Positions 10,838 through 22,190 of a DNA stretch of 64,000 nt are shown here, piece after piece; positions within the stretch are counted from its first letter, which is position 1, and each line of letters starts with the position of its first letter. The notes beneath the pieces were generated by a model, which did not search any database, was not told where the DNA came from, and saw nothing but the letters and a program-made list of their open reading frames with translations. Source of the stretch: Anodontia alba (Eukaryota > Mollusca > Bivalvia > Lucinida > Lucinidae); NCBI GenBank assembly GCA_964016985.1, contig OZ024823.1, forward strand, positions 62,702,514 through 62,766,513, written 5' to 3'. The position numbers and the translations under genes were made by a program.

Positions 10838-12055
10838 AGAAGGAAAGGCAATGATCAGGAATCGATACAATTATCCCACACCACCTCCCATCAGAGACAT
10901 CAAAGGGAAAGAAACACAAACACGAAATAACTATATCCTAATGGAAACATCACTAGCTGGAAGCCAAACGGAGTTACTTTCCCACAAAGTGGCCAAATGG
11001 CTATCCAAAACATAAATATGTAAGCGACACACACATTCAAAGACGGACTTTAAAAAATAATTCATGACAGAAGAACCGCCTTGGAACGGTCAGTGAAAAG
11101 TATTTCACTGGGGGAGGGGGGGGGGAGCGGGGGGTGGAGCTAAAATCGATTTTATGTGGCCACAATCCTCGCCCTTACTTCTGCTGCGGTTTAGACACAT
11201 AATTTGTTCAGTCCGCATGAAGGCTTCCTAACTCATCAGTGCTACATCTCCGAGAACACAAAAATTCAACTAATTACAGAGATGAAACAACGATGAGGAC
11301 TCGACAGCACGAAACAACTGAAATGCTGGAGCAAAAGAAAACCAACAGTTAAACTCCGGTTGGCCCGACCAAAGATAGAGCACCAAGTACCAACCAACAT
11401 TACCCAAAATTAAATTTCAAGTAAGTCTTTACGCTGGAACCATCATAGAATCTGAGGCCTAACCCGCCGGCGTGCGATTAAAGAGGGAAGCAAAGTAATT
11501 AACCGTGATTGGGTTAACAACCATGCATGCAGTCTGTCGTATAACATTTATGTTGTACCCAATCTTTTTATATCGAAATAGGATTTTACTAAATTGGGTA
11601 CTGAAGTCATTGCAAGCATATATAAATTTCTGACTTTATACACTAAGTCACCATAAAATTCGGGTTCCGATAGGCCTTGTTGCAGAAGAGATTTTAGTCC
11701 AACATTGAATTTTGAAACTAAATCGGAATGACGTCTATAAAACTTAGAAAAGGCTTTACGTAGTTTATGATACCAATAACCCTGATTAAGAAGTTTAGCA
11801 GTTAGCAATTTATTACGAGTGTTAAAATCGGTTACATGACTAGATACTCTGGCAAATCGAATTAATTGTGAAATATAAACACTGTAGGATGCCGCACGAG
11901 GAACATCACCATCCAAGAAAGGAAAATTTACAATCTCAAAATCAAAATCATCGCGTTTATCATAAATTTTGCAGGAAACAAACCCATCTACAATAGATAA
12001 ATGTAAATCCAAAAACGCGGTTTCGGTATCAGAAGAATTAGCTTTATTTAACTGG
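10838..12055 (-). mobile_element. F1 subfamily B copy with RT C-terminus and full 3' tail
   Basis: On the minus strand: RT C-terminal coding remnant (12055-11450), then the conserved tail with TGTGGCCACAATCCTCGCCC and GCCTTGGAACGGTCAGTG, to the 3' end near GGCAATGATCAGGAATC. It is the most complete B copy and serves as reference for the others. A G-rich expansion (about 11102-11143) lies in the tail. The copy is 5'-truncated about 10 codons before the FLDL motif. Confidence 0.85.
11548..12055 (-). pseudogene. Reverse transcriptase C-terminal remnant (F1)
   Basis: The minus-strand frame reads SSDTETAFLDLHLSI, KIYDKRDDFDF, PFLDGDVPR, YISQLIRFAR, RKAFSKFYRRH and LSEPEFYGDLVYK in order. These blocks recur with the same spacing at 15342-15883 and, partly, at 19175-19432 and 51365-51700, so this is a conserved protein tail. 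FLDL after the catalytic palm suits the thumb region of a reverse transcriptase, and the 51190-52165 copy carries the palm motif YLDD upstream. The element class is uncertain; a Penelope-like or other non-LTR type seems likeliest. After LVYKVRNL the frame departs from the longer copy at 15342, so it is internally deleted or shifted as well as 5'-truncated. Inactive. Confidence 0.85.
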
Positions 12056-12576
12056 TTGTCTGATAAAACATCAGTTTAAAGCAATCATTTTTGTCTGAAC
12101 AACTTGAAATTTCAATACGATATTTATCTACATCTTGAATTTGACCGCACCGAGGTAGCTTTTGAATAAAATATGGACATAATAACAGTACTTAAAGTTT
12201 GCATTCATAATGGTTACAGAATACAAATTGAAAATTCAACTTTAAGCTGTCATAATTTTTGAACGAAATGACTTCATTACTCGGTTCTCAAAAACTAGTG
12301 TGATTTTATCATTCTAAAGATAGTTTATAACTACTCGTATTGGTTTTCAAGAAGCTTGACATCGTCCTTAAATCCTTACCCTACTTGTCCTAAAATGTCA
12401 ACAAGACCATTTCACTATCTGCTGATGTGTCTGAAAATTGTTGGATAAGTAAGCAAACAGTTTATACCCTGATCATACGTCTAATATGGGTTTACATGGT
12501 TTGCTCAGGTCTGTCTGTTCAAATTGTTAGATCAAATGCGGTAACTACAAGCATCTTTCTTGTCTTAACGGTACAT
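12056..12576. other. No gene seen
   Basis: Unique-looking intronic sequence between two repeats; nothing recognised. Confidence 0.5.
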
Positions 12577-12748
12577 AAAACGTACCTTCGGACATGTGCG
12601 CTCAGCGAAAATTCAGATCAGCCTTAGCGTAATCTGATCAGAATCATCTCTGGGCGGAGTTTCTTCCACAACAAAGATTAATCAGACTGCAAGGACGCGT
12701 AGACTGATTTGAGTCTTCGTTAGAAGCACATGTCAGAAGATACGTTTT
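12577..12748. mobile_element. F6 hairpin MITE-like element
   Basis: Left end AACGTACCTTCGGACATGTG pairs with right end CACATGTCAGAAGATACGTT. Internal GATCAG/CTGATC words are typical of the other F6 copies at 40744, 41155 and 48050. Non-coding. Confidence 0.75.
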
Positions 12749-12854
12749 CTCACTGATGATTAGTAGCACAATGGAAATTACACTCGTTATTGAAAACGGG
12801 TATATATTTTTGCACTTTTTGGACAAGTAAATCCATCCACTTCTGAGGGCGATT

Positions 12855-13175
12855 TGTAGTTTCCCCCGCTGGTGTATTCCACTGACCGTTCTAAGGCGGT
12901 GGTCCCGGTGTTAGTCTTACACTTTGTTGCTTTGTTGTTTAGTCTACGAGGCGATTTGTTTTACGTATTGCCTGTGTTATTTTGTTCTTGTGTTTTTCAT
13001 TCCTTTTAGCATTGCAATTACCTCGCTTGGAAAAGAGAGAGCTAATCTTAGTGCTTTTCGAACGTTTGTTCAATTTGCGTTTGTTTGGTTTTGTCTGTTT
13101 TCTCTTCCTCTTGGTGTCTGGGAAGGGCTGTGGCTTGTGATTGTGCCACTCCCTGGACTTTTCTCTTACATTTTT
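12855..13175 (+). mobile_element. F1 subfamily A 3' tail fragment
   Basis: Begins at CCACTGACCGTTCTAAGGCG and runs through TTACCTCGCTTGG and the GTGCCACTCCCTGGACTTTT block to the 3' end CTCTTACATTTTTTC. Only the last ~320 bp of the element are present. It lies head to head with the minus-strand copy at 10838-12055. Open frames on both strands are untranslated tail. Confidence 0.85.
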
Positions 13176-13768
13176 TCGATTTTCGATCACGTTTCAGTTG
13201 TTTACTAATATTTATGTACTAAATCTGTAGTATTAAATAAAGCTAACATGTCTTTAATTCCAAAAGTGGAGTGACATTTTTATCAAATACACTGCTAAAA
13301 GTAAAATTTATTACACAAATCTTAAGGTAAATATAGAGGCACTCCGGAAAACGGCAAAAAATCAGGGAGAAAGTCCTCCAAAGGCACCGCATAGGATTTT
13401 AATTACCCGAAAATGCCACAGAAAGTTTAACGAAATCAGAAGTAAAAAACGAAGAGGCACTGGGTCAGAATGGCTGCCTTGCCTTGAAAATTAGTCTCTG
13501 GTAAATTAAACTGTCATGGGGCTTACATCTCCGAAAACTATGGACGCTAGATGAATGGGAAATGGAATAACTTAAATTTCGCAAGCGGAAATTTAAAAGG
13601 CGAAAGGTATGAATTAAACCTTTTTTAGTGACTTACACGTACAAATGTAAACATATAACTTTTAAAGACTTACATAAAGAGGCCTACTGTTCGGCTCCTC
13701 GTATTTTAAGGGTATATTTTGTTAATTTGTAAATATAAATCTTTTAAATACAAGTAGCATTTGATATA
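13176..13768. other. No gene seen
   Basis: AT-rich intronic DNA; no exon or element recognised. Confidence 0.5.
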
Positions 13769-14059
13769 ATAAACGTCAAAAATATTGCCTTTGGAATCAA
13801 AGAACACACTACGAATTAGAAAACGGGAGTCTAGGTTTTATTGAGCCTCTTCATAAGCAGTAATGAAGTTTGCAACACTGCTTACGCCCTCTAGCGTATA
13901 CATGAGCAGAACTCCATTTTAAAATATACCACAATGGGCAAAATGATCCCAAAGGAAATGAAATATATTCTTCACTATGGTGATTTACGGGGAGACGTTC
14001 TACCGCCGCCACACGGCACTAACACCAGCTGCAGCGTAGTAAAATAAACGTCAAAAAGA
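13769..14059 (+). mobile_element. F2 element, full-length copy
   Basis: Bounded by AATAAACGTCAAAAATATTG on the left and AATAAACGTCAAAAAGATC on the right. Between them lie TTGCCTTTGGAA, the TTTATTGAGCCTCTTCATAA block, ACGCCCTCTAGCG and GGGGAGACG...ACACGGCACTAACACCAGCTG. The same ~290-bp structure with the same terminal direct repeats occurs at 59664-59950. No open frame of note; non-autonomous. Confidence 0.85.
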
Positions 14060-14817
14060 TCTCATTACAAGTTCCATTTCAGTAAAATACAAATATGTTG
14101 ACTCTGTGAAAATTTACTAGTATGAATGTATTTGATTTCGGAATACAAGAATTTCTACAAGATATCAGTTTTGTGATGGCATGAGTGAGTTAGCTTGTGT
14201 CTGCAGGAAACTTAGGTTTGATTGTCCCATGCCAGTTTATGGGTGCAAATGCTTTCTGAAGCGAGGGTTACAAATGGCAAAGGAATTATTTTGACCCGGA
14301 TCATTTTATCTGATGCAAAAAGCGTAATTATGACGAATTATTGTTTAAAACATTCATTTGCTTTCTGGGTTTGAAATTAAATCGGCAAACCAGCCGCCAT
14401 GTCTTGGTTCTATATACTAGTGTATTACGTCATATGTTGAGACTTTTACTAAGTTTAATTTTAACCCATTTACGTCGATTGGACTCTTTTAGTCTCAATT
14501 TTTTGGACCGGTCATTTTCCAATAGCAGAGCATCTGGTTGCATTATCCTTTTGATTTATATAAAGTAGGTCGTTTGTTGTGTGAAAGGCACTATCAACAA
14601 CGAGATGATGCATGTAGCAAGATCTATTTCAAACAAGGTAATAACTGTCTCTAAGCATACATCAAACACAAGGCTTAATCAAAATGATAATCGCTTCAAT
14701 GCTTAGTCAGATCATATGTTCAAAAATCCAAAATGAGGGTATAACTGTCAAATGTCACGGAATTTCATCTACCTCTTATCTCAAAACGTGTAGCAAATAT
14801 CGACATCTTCACTAGTG
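14060..14817. other. No gene seen
   Basis: A 75-codon plus-strand frame at 14341-14568 has no recognisable motif or exon borders. I treat it as chance. Confidence 0.45.
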
Positions 14818-15341
14818 TTTAGCTCACCTGAACATTTAGGCTAAAAGATGAGCTTATAGTATAGGCAGGCCCCGTCGTCTATCTGTCGTACACACACATT
14901 TCAAACGTCTTCACCTCAGAAGCCACTGGACCAATCAAAGCCAAATTACAAATGGAGCCTCAGTGGGTAGGGGACGAAAGTTTGTTGGCCACATTTGAAT
15001 CATGTGACCAAGATAACCGCCACGCCCATATATGGTAAAAACCCTTTAAATAATCTTCTCCGGAACCAAAGGGCAAACGGTCCTTGGGCTTGGTATGCAG
15101 CAGTGGGGATATGTCCCAGTAAAGTTTGAAAGAATGAAAACTTAGGTTGACATTTACTTTTTTACGGAAAGGTCAGGGTTTTTTTTACATAGTATCCTAT
15201 TGGCAATACTTTAAAACTCTTCTTGTCTGAAACTAGAAGGCCAAGGCCTTAGATATTTGGTACGTAGCTTTATCTTGAGGACCTCTACCAAGATTTTTCA
15301 AATTATAACCCGCGGGTCAAAAATGGCCCCGCCCCAGGGTT

Positions 15342-15883
15342 CTAATGGTACGGTTTCCACCAAAATTTATGATAAACGAGACGATTTTGATTTTGATTTA
15401 GTCAATTTCCCTTTTCTGGATGGCGGTGTCCCCCGGCGTACCTCATATGGGGTATACATATCTCATCTTATTAGATTCGCCAGAGCTTCTTCAAATCTTA
15501 ATGACTTTAACTACCGTAATAAAACCCTTACTGCCAAACTTCTTAGGCTGGGCTATCGTTATTTTAAACTTCGTAAGGCGTTTTCGAAATTTTATCGCAG
15601 ACACAGTGCCTTGTTAGAAAAATATAGCGTCAGTCTGAAAACACTTCTGCAACAAGGTATATCGGAACCAGAATTTTACGGTGACTTAGTGTACAGATTT
15701 ATAAAAATTGTAGGTAAATCTAACTTTTCGGAGCAATTCAGAAAACTTATTAACCGTTATAAAAGAATTGGCTATAGCCTGGATATTATGCGGCAGACTG
15801 CATGCCTAGTTGTCAACCCAATCATTGTTGATGGCTATCACTCTTTAATTGCACGACGGCGGTTCGGGCCTCAGACCCAATGA
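15342..15883 (+). pseudogene. Reverse transcriptase C-terminal remnant (F1)
   Basis: About 178 codons of uninterrupted frame with KIYDKRDDFDFDLVNF, PFLDGGVPR, SYGVYISHLIRFAR, RKAFSKFYRRHS and ISEPEFYGDLVYR. It then continues through the block missing from the 11548 copy (RKLINRYKRIGYSLDIMRQT, ACLVVNPIIV) to a TGA at 15881-15883. This defines the true C-terminus of the F1 protein. The ATG at 15257 lies in the host F4 element and is not its start. The open state without stops suggests a comparatively young insertion. The catalytic palm is absent, so it cannot act alone. Confidence 0.87.
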
Positions 15884-16492
15884 CGGCCTCTTCGTAAAAC
15901 TTTAACCAGTGGGTTGGGGCTTGACGATATGTCTTTGGCTTGGCCCGCCGTGGTTCTACTATTGGTTTTCAACTTACTCTGGCATACAGTAGAATTAGCC
16001 ATGAGTACTCGTCTTTGTTTATTATAGTAATTAATTTGATTTTTGTGTTTTCGCTTTTATACGTTGACTGAGTTGAGAGCCTTTATGCGAACCGAATTTT
16101 TATGTGTTTCTGTATTAAGAGTAGCATCGGGACCCAGGGTGAAGTTAGCTAGCTGTAAAAGTGCTTTAAACCCCCCGATGGTTTACTCTACTGACCTTTC
16201 TAAGGCGGTGGTCCCGGTGTTAGTCTTACTCTTTGTTGCTTTGTGGTTTATTCTACGAGGCGATTTGTTGTATGTCTTTCAATGTGTCATTTTGTTTTTG
16301 TGTTTTTTAGTCCTTTTAGTATAGCGATTACCTCGCTTGGGGAAGAGAGAGCTAATCTTAGTGCTTTTCGTACGTTTGTTCGATTTGTGCTTGTTTGGAT
16401 TTGTCGGTTTCCTCTTCCTCTTGGGTCTGGAAAGGGCTGCGGTTTGTGATTGTGGCACTCCCTGGACTTTTCTCTTACCTTTTTTTTCACTT
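15342..16492 (+). mobile_element. F1 subfamily A copy with RT C-terminus, inserted in F4
   Basis: Coding remnant (to 15883) is followed by the complete A-type tail: GCCATGAGTACTCGTCTTTG (16000), CGTTTCTGT-like block, CTTTCTAAGGCGGTGGTCCC (16197), CCTCGCTTGGGGAAG (16331), and the 3' end CTCTTACCTTTTTTTT at about 16474. It is the longest A copy here. 5'-truncated. F4 sequence on both sides defines the insertion limits. Confidence 0.85.
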
Positions 16493-16722
16493 GTTTTCAC
16501 ATAGAATCATATAAGGGAAAAAACTTTTAAAATCTTCTTTAAAATTAGGTCCCAGGCATTTAATATTTAGTATGTAACTTCATCCAATAGGCATCTACCA
16601 AGATTTTCAAATTCTAGCCCAGGGGTCAAACCTTGTCCTGCCTCGGGGCTCACTTGTTTTACATAGACTCATATAGCAAAGAATATAAGTATTCTTGTCC
16701 GAAAGTAGAAGGTCCAGGCGTA

Positions 16723-17192
16723 CATGTCCAAATATACGTTTTCTGACGATGCGGCTCGTATAAATTTTGTCCTTATGCCATTTGAGATATTATATAATGC
16801 TAAGTTTTTTATTATTAAAGGTGCTTGGAATTTTGTACAAATATCTCAATTATGTTTTCATGCCCCTTGCAATAATTTCATCTATCCTTGTGTCGTTTCT
16901 ACCGGCAAATCAAATAATCGAATCCTGCTCTTGCTACCATTAGGTGTTAATAATGCATCTGAACACAACTGAATATATTGAGCTAGGGAACTTCTATGCA
17001 AAATGCGAGCCGGTCAATATTTTGTATTTATGTTTGACAACCTTTGAACCTACGAGTGATTTGGTGCACGTAAAATCGATTCACTAAGCATTCTAAGGCG
17101 ATGGCTGTAGTGTTGCTCGTATTTTGTGGGGCCTGTGGTTGCTCACAGCGAGAAATTTTCGTGTTTTGTACTGTTTGGCACTGTAATCACCT
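16723..17192. other. No gene seen
   Basis: Unique intronic DNA; an 82-codon plus-strand frame at 16724-16972 shows no recognisable motif. Confidence 0.45.
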
Positions 17193-17429
17193 GGGCCCAG
17201 TTGTTCAAAACTAACGACGTCGTTAGTTAACGTATCGTTAAATCTTTGATCATCAAATATGACATATACGCTAATATTTTTGCTGGAAACATGCATTTGC
17301 AAAAGCTACTAACATTTTTTCAGCAAAAATACATGTGAATTAGATATTGTACTCGTACTTACTAGAACAGTTAACATTTTGAGCACTAATGAGCTCTTTA
17401 AGCTAACGATACTTTGAACAACTGGTCCC
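17193..17429. mobile_element. Fold-back MITE with CAGTTGTTCAAA termini
   Basis: GGGCCCAGTTGTTCAAAAC at the left and TTTGAACAACTGGTCCC at the right are inverted copies. AACGACGTCGTTAGTTAACG and GCTAACGATA near the ends also pair. About 237 bp, non-coding. Confidence 0.8.
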
Positions 17430-18218
17430 TGGTTGAAAAGAGAGGGCCAGTTGCTTTGCTTTCGTGAGTTTGTTACATGTGAACTCTCCATCGTAGTTTG
17501 TCATTGGAAGGCCATGTTCTCTGGTTGTGGCACTTTTTGGACATCTCGTTTACCATTTAGTATATATACTCAGCAAAATCATACAAATATCCACTTTTTG
17601 CTTTGAAATATTTCGCGCAGTTCTGAGTATCGTGTGTAACAAATTGTATTGAAAGAATTCGTCTTTTAGTTGTTTTCTTATTTTGCACATGTGAATAAGC
17701 CGCTTGGTCAAACACGCTACCAAGTATTTTGAGAAATATTCGGATGTTTTCATGCTTGTCGAGCTATCAAATTATCTACTCAAACCGTGCCTACTCTTGA
17801 CTGCGTTTTAAAAGTCGATATGCATTAGTTTGCAAAAGAGAAAAGCATTTTAAATACTTGCAATAAAGAAATGGAATCTTGATTTTAAATGTCATTTTTA
17901 TTATTCGTGACATTTACTTAAAGACACTGCACATAATGTTCAATTGCTCACGCACTTAGAATAATTAGAAACTGTAGAATATATCTACGAAGAACGAATA
18001 ACTTGCGCTAATGCGCATGCAGATCTGCCAAAAGGACCTACTTATCACGATATTGATAGCATCGGTTTTAATTAGACGTGCATGCATCAACATCTCACAT
18101 AATATATTGTTTATTGCCACCACATAGACTCTCGCATGAGCTGGTCCATACACTCGATTACCTCCATTATAAATTAAGCCGCTCTAAGCAAAAATGTGCC
18201 TCGACGCGGACAGATTAT
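17430..18218. other. No gene seen
   Basis: AT-rich intronic sequence; no exon or repeat family recognised. Confidence 0.5.
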
Positions 18219-18420
18219 ACATTTAAGGGGCCTGAATGCACTTGGTAGATTTTGCGCCATTTCCGTCAAGGAAGACATTTTTGTGACTTCCTGTCTGTCC
18301 CACTGCACGCAAAGCCACTTCTGAAAAGGGTTCTGCTCCAAAAGGAAAGAGTTTGCTACAAAGGGAATCCATTTTTTTTCCTATAAAAGTAGACCATTTT
18401 TCAGATGAGGACAAATAAAT
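18219..18420 (+). mobile_element. F3 copy truncated by F1
   Basis: TTTAAGGGGCCTGAATGCAC, TTCTGAAAAGGGTTCTGCTC and AAAAGTAGACCATTTTTCAG follow F3 order. The right arm is missing where F1 begins at 18421, so F1 inserted into or deleted this copy. Confidence 0.75.
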
Positions 18421-19510
18421 GGAAAGGAAGGCAATGATCAGGAATCGATGCAATTACCTAACACTTTCCGTCCAAGACACCAAAGGGAAAGAAGGACGCA
18501 CTTAAAGCAACGGCACTACAAGCAAAAAGCCAAAAGGGAAAATTCTTTCCCAAAAATTGGCCAAACGGCTATCCATACTAAAATTTTCATCAGGACATAC
18601 ATGCAAAGACATACAATGACAGAAATAGTAAACCATGGCAGAAGCACCGCCTTGCAACGGTAAGTAAAATATTACTGGGGCTGAAATCGATTTTACTTGG
18701 CCACAACCCTCGCCCTTTGTTCTGCCGTGGTCTAAATAAGACATTTGTTCAGTCCGCGTGAAGTGTTTCTAACTTATCAATGCAACATTTCCGAGAACAT
18801 AAAATTAAACGAATACAGAGATGAAACAACGATGAGGACTTGACAGCAAGAAATAACTGTAATGCTGAAGCAAAAGAAAACCAACAGTTGGACTCCGTTG
18901 GGCCCGACCAGAGTCAGAGCATCAGGCACCAACCGACTGTCATACAGTCTGAGGCCCGACCCGCCAGCGTGCAATCAAAAAGGAAAGCAAAGTTATTAAC
19001 CGTGACTGGGTTAACTACCATGCATACAGTCTTTATATATCGAAGACTGATTTTACGAAATTGAGTGCTAAAATTATTGCAAACATATATTTTCCTGAAT
19101 TTATATACTACGTCACCATAAAATTCAGGTTCCGATAGGCCTTGTTGCAGAGGAGATTTAAGTCCAACAGGGAATTATTTTGAAACTAGATCGAAATGAC
19201 GTCTACAAAATTTAGAAAAGGCTTTGCGGAGTTTATGGTACCAGTAACTCTGATTTAGAAGTTTAGCACTTAACAATTTATTTCGAGTGTTGAAGTCAGT
19301 AACATGTCTAGAGATTCCGGCGGACCGAATTAGTTGCGAGATATAAATTCCGTAGGATGCTCGATGAGGAACATCTCCATCCAAGTAAGGAAAATTTAAA
19401 ATCTGAAAATCAAAAATCATCGCGTTTATCATAAATTTTGCATAAAATAAACCTATCTAATATAGACAAATGCAAATCCAAAAACGGAGCTTCAGTTTCA
19501 GAAGAATTTT
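18421..19510 (-). mobile_element. F1 subfamily B copy
   Basis: Read on the minus strand: RT remnant (19510 to about 18950, including PYLDGDVPHRASYGIYIS and LRKAFSKFCRRH at 19175-19432), then the B tail with CCACAACCCTCGCCCTTTG, to GGCAATGATCAGGAATCG at 18430. The VNP..V block and C-terminus are recognisable at 18955-19030, but the frame between is broken. 5'-truncated and inactive. Confidence 0.82.
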
Positions 19511-19946
19511 GACCGAAAACCATGTTGACTAGCTGTGTCATCTCAAAGTGTATACATTCACCTTAAGTTCACTGCTGAATCAATAATCTCAAAATTATAG
19601 ATTTTGTTGCATTCCTTCTTTTCTTTCCATCGGGTACGAGTGCATACGGTTGATAGTCTACCATTACGATATAAGCGGACAGAGAAGGTCCAGCTTAACT
19701 ACATGTAAGCACAATTTGATGAGAGTCTTGTTGTCTGCTTAGAGAGTCATATGCTGTTGTGTCTACTGACAGCAAATGACTGATGATACTTGGTGGATGC
19801 TCACGGTGTTTTGCAATTATATATTCAATGCCTGCTTGATCGTTTTTTGTTTTTTTTTCAACCCTGCAGGCAAAAACATATACATTTGCAACAGTGTCAT
19901 CTCATCCGGATCTACACAGTTTGTCACTTTGTGTCTGATTTTTGAC
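19511..19946. other. No gene seen
   Basis: Intronic sequence preceding the tandem duplication; nothing recognised. Confidence 0.45.
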
Positions 19947-21060
19947 TAATTAGACTATTTGCAGTAATGGATATGTTCGGTTTGAAAGATAGATGAGTCC
20001 CTTTCTGAAACTTAAACTGGGTATATGGATTAACCTCCGTCACTCCAAATGCATCATGAAGCTGGACTGGATCAGCGTTTTTTTGCAGTGCGATAAAGTA
20101 ATGTAGAATCTACTGAAGGTCTGTCAATGAAGGTACTTATCAGACTGTATGAAAAGTTGAATTTTCATGTTCAGATAGATTTGGTGTGCTGAGACACATT
20201 TTATACATCTCTAATGATACTTGGGCCACGTCAAGCATAAAACGTGTCTTCGAGCATGTGCAAAATGTACAGATTCGAATCTTCCCGCATAGGAGCAGTC
20301 TCATTAGGGAAATTGCTCTCCATTGAAACATTCTATAGTATCCAATGATTATGTAAGCCGACATTGAAGGTCCTCATTAGACTGTGTGGATGCGCAGGCT
20401 GATCTTGGCCTTCGCTGTCCGCATCTGCCCGCAGTTTTCGCATGGCTCAGCCCATTTACATGCAAGCGTGCGACAAGCTATCATAGCCTGGCCTGCGAAG
20501 CTGATGTGTCTAGGCCTCTGCAGACTGATATGTATGATGCCTGGTGTTGGTAAAGGTACATTGAAACACTGAACATGACCCTCTCTCTGTACGCCTTTGT
20601 ATTAAACAGCGTTTTGTCGGCGGACAACGAATGGTCAGGGTTTTCAATGAGCGCATATCGCATAGCCTTTCTTCCCATGTTGTGTAGCAATTAAAATCAA
20701 AATCACTAGTCTGCCTTTGGCGTCTTTCAGAAAGTCGTTTTTGCCCGTCTCTTTACACAGAAGAAGTTTGTTCTGAGTGGTGAATGAGGGAAGTTAGAAT
20801 GTCCTACGTAGGACTTACTAACACCTACGTAGGAGTTACTAACACCTACGTTGGAGATAATAAGTACTACGTAGGGGTAACTAACACCTCCGTAGGAGAT
20901 AATAAGTCCTACGTAGGACTAAATAACTTCTACGTAGGAAATGATAACAAATACGTAGGAGATTATAAACCCTACGTAGGACTTACTAACATCTACGTAG
21001 AAGATAATAACACCTCCGTAGGACTTAAAACAACACCTACGTAGGAGTTACTAATACCTA
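19947..21060 (+). repeat. 1.1-kb tandem duplication, copy 1
   Basis: Starts at CTAATTAGACTATTTGCAG and ends in the 21-bp array (…TACTAATACCTA). The identical start recurs exactly 1114 bp later at 21061. It includes an F6-like block (GGATGCGCAGGCTGATCTTG at 20389) and the GTTTGTTCTGAGTGGTGAATG segment directly before the array. Open frames at 20384-20572 are not supported as genes. Confidence 0.95.
20797..21056 (+). repeat. CTACGTAG 21-bp array, block 1
   Basis: About 12 units of 21 bp, each with the palindromic core CTACGTAG or a one-base variant, alternating with spacers such as GAGTTACTAACAC and GAGATAATAAG. Because 21 is a multiple of three the frame stays open and reads (T/S)YVG(L/V/D)(T/N)N heptads. 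Nothing marks this as a real coding region: it lies inside the globin intron on the opposite strand. Confidence 0.95.
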
Positions 21061-22190
21061 CTAATTAGACTATTTGCAGCAATGGATATGTTCGGTTTGA
21101 AAGATAGATGAGTCCCTTTCTGAAACTGAAACTGGGTATATGGATTAACCTCCGTCACTCCAAATGCATCATGAAGCTGGACTGGACCAGCGTTTTTTTT
21201 TTTGCAGTGCGATAAAGTAATGTAGAATCTACTAAAGGTCTGTCAATGAAGGTACTTATCAGACTGTACGAAAAGTTGAATTTTCATGTTCAGATAGATT
21301 TGGTGTGCTGAGACACATTTTATACGTCTCTAATGATACTTGGGCCACGTCAAGCAAAACACGTGTCTACGAGCATGTGCAAAATGTACAGATTCCCGCA
21401 CAGGAGCAGTCTCATTAGGGCAATTGCTCTCCATTGAAACATTCTATAGTATCCAATGATTATGTAAGCGGACACTGAATGTCCTCATCAGACTGTGTGG
21501 ATGCGCAGGCTGATCTTGGCCTTCGCTGTCCGCATATGCCCGGAGTTTTCGCATGGCTCAGCCCATTTACATGCAAGCGTGCGACAAGCTATCATAGCCT
21601 GGCCTGCGAAGCTGACGTGTCTAGGCCTCTGCAGACTGATATGTGTGATGCCTGGTGTTGGTAAAGGTACATTGAAACACTGAACATGTCCCTCTCTCTT
21701 TACGCCTTTGTATTAAACAGCGTTTTGTCGGCGGACAACGAATGGTCAGGGTTTTCAATGAGCGCATATCGCATAGCCTTTCTTCCCATGTTGTGTAGCA
21801 ATTAAAATCAAAATCACTAGTCTGCTTTTGGCGTCTTTCAGAAAGTCGTTTTTGCCCGTCTCTTTACACAGAAGAAGTTTGTTCTGAGTGGTGAATGAGG
21901 GAAGTTAGAATGTCCTACGTAGGACTTACTAACACCTACGTAAGAGTTACTAACACCTACGTAAGAGTTACTAACACCTACGTAGGAGATAATACGTACT
22001 ACGTAGGGGTTACTAACACCTCCGTAGATAATACGTCCTACGTAGGACTTAATAACTTCTACGTAGGAAATGATAACAAATACGTAGGAGATAATAAACC
22101 CTACGTAGGACTTACTAACATCTACGTAGAAGATAATAACACCTCCGTAGGACTTAAAACCACACCTACGTAGGAGTTACTAATACCTAC
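21061..22190 (+). repeat. 1.1-kb tandem duplication, copy 2
   Basis: Near-identical to 19947-21060. Differences include a longer T run (21193-21204), loss of a few bases around 21390, and an extra 21-bp unit in the array portion (about 21925-21970). The high identity implies a recent event. Confidence 0.95.
21907..22190 (+). repeat. CTACGTAG 21-bp array, block 2
   Basis: The duplicated counterpart of block 1, with about 13 units. Two adjacent units are identical (ACGTAAGAGTTACTAACACC), showing unit-level amplification after the large duplication. Confidence 0.95.

Larger units (their letters stand above)
14818..16722 (-). mobile_element. F4 element fragment interrupted by F1 insertion
   Basis: TTAGCTCACCTGAACATTTA at 14818 is the reverse of the F4 3' end. 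F4-type text (ACCAAGATTTTTCAAATTAT, GGGTCAAAAATGGCCCCG) runs to about 15341, is interrupted by the F1 copy, and resumes at 16493 with ACATAGAATCATATAAGG and AAGATTTTCAAATTC. F4 in this orientation is read on the minus strand. Confidence 0.65.

Noticed and set aside
20784..22173. Heptad-repeat proteins (YVG repeats)
   Set aside because: They arise from a 21-bp array lying in an intron; codons follow the repeat, not protein constraint.
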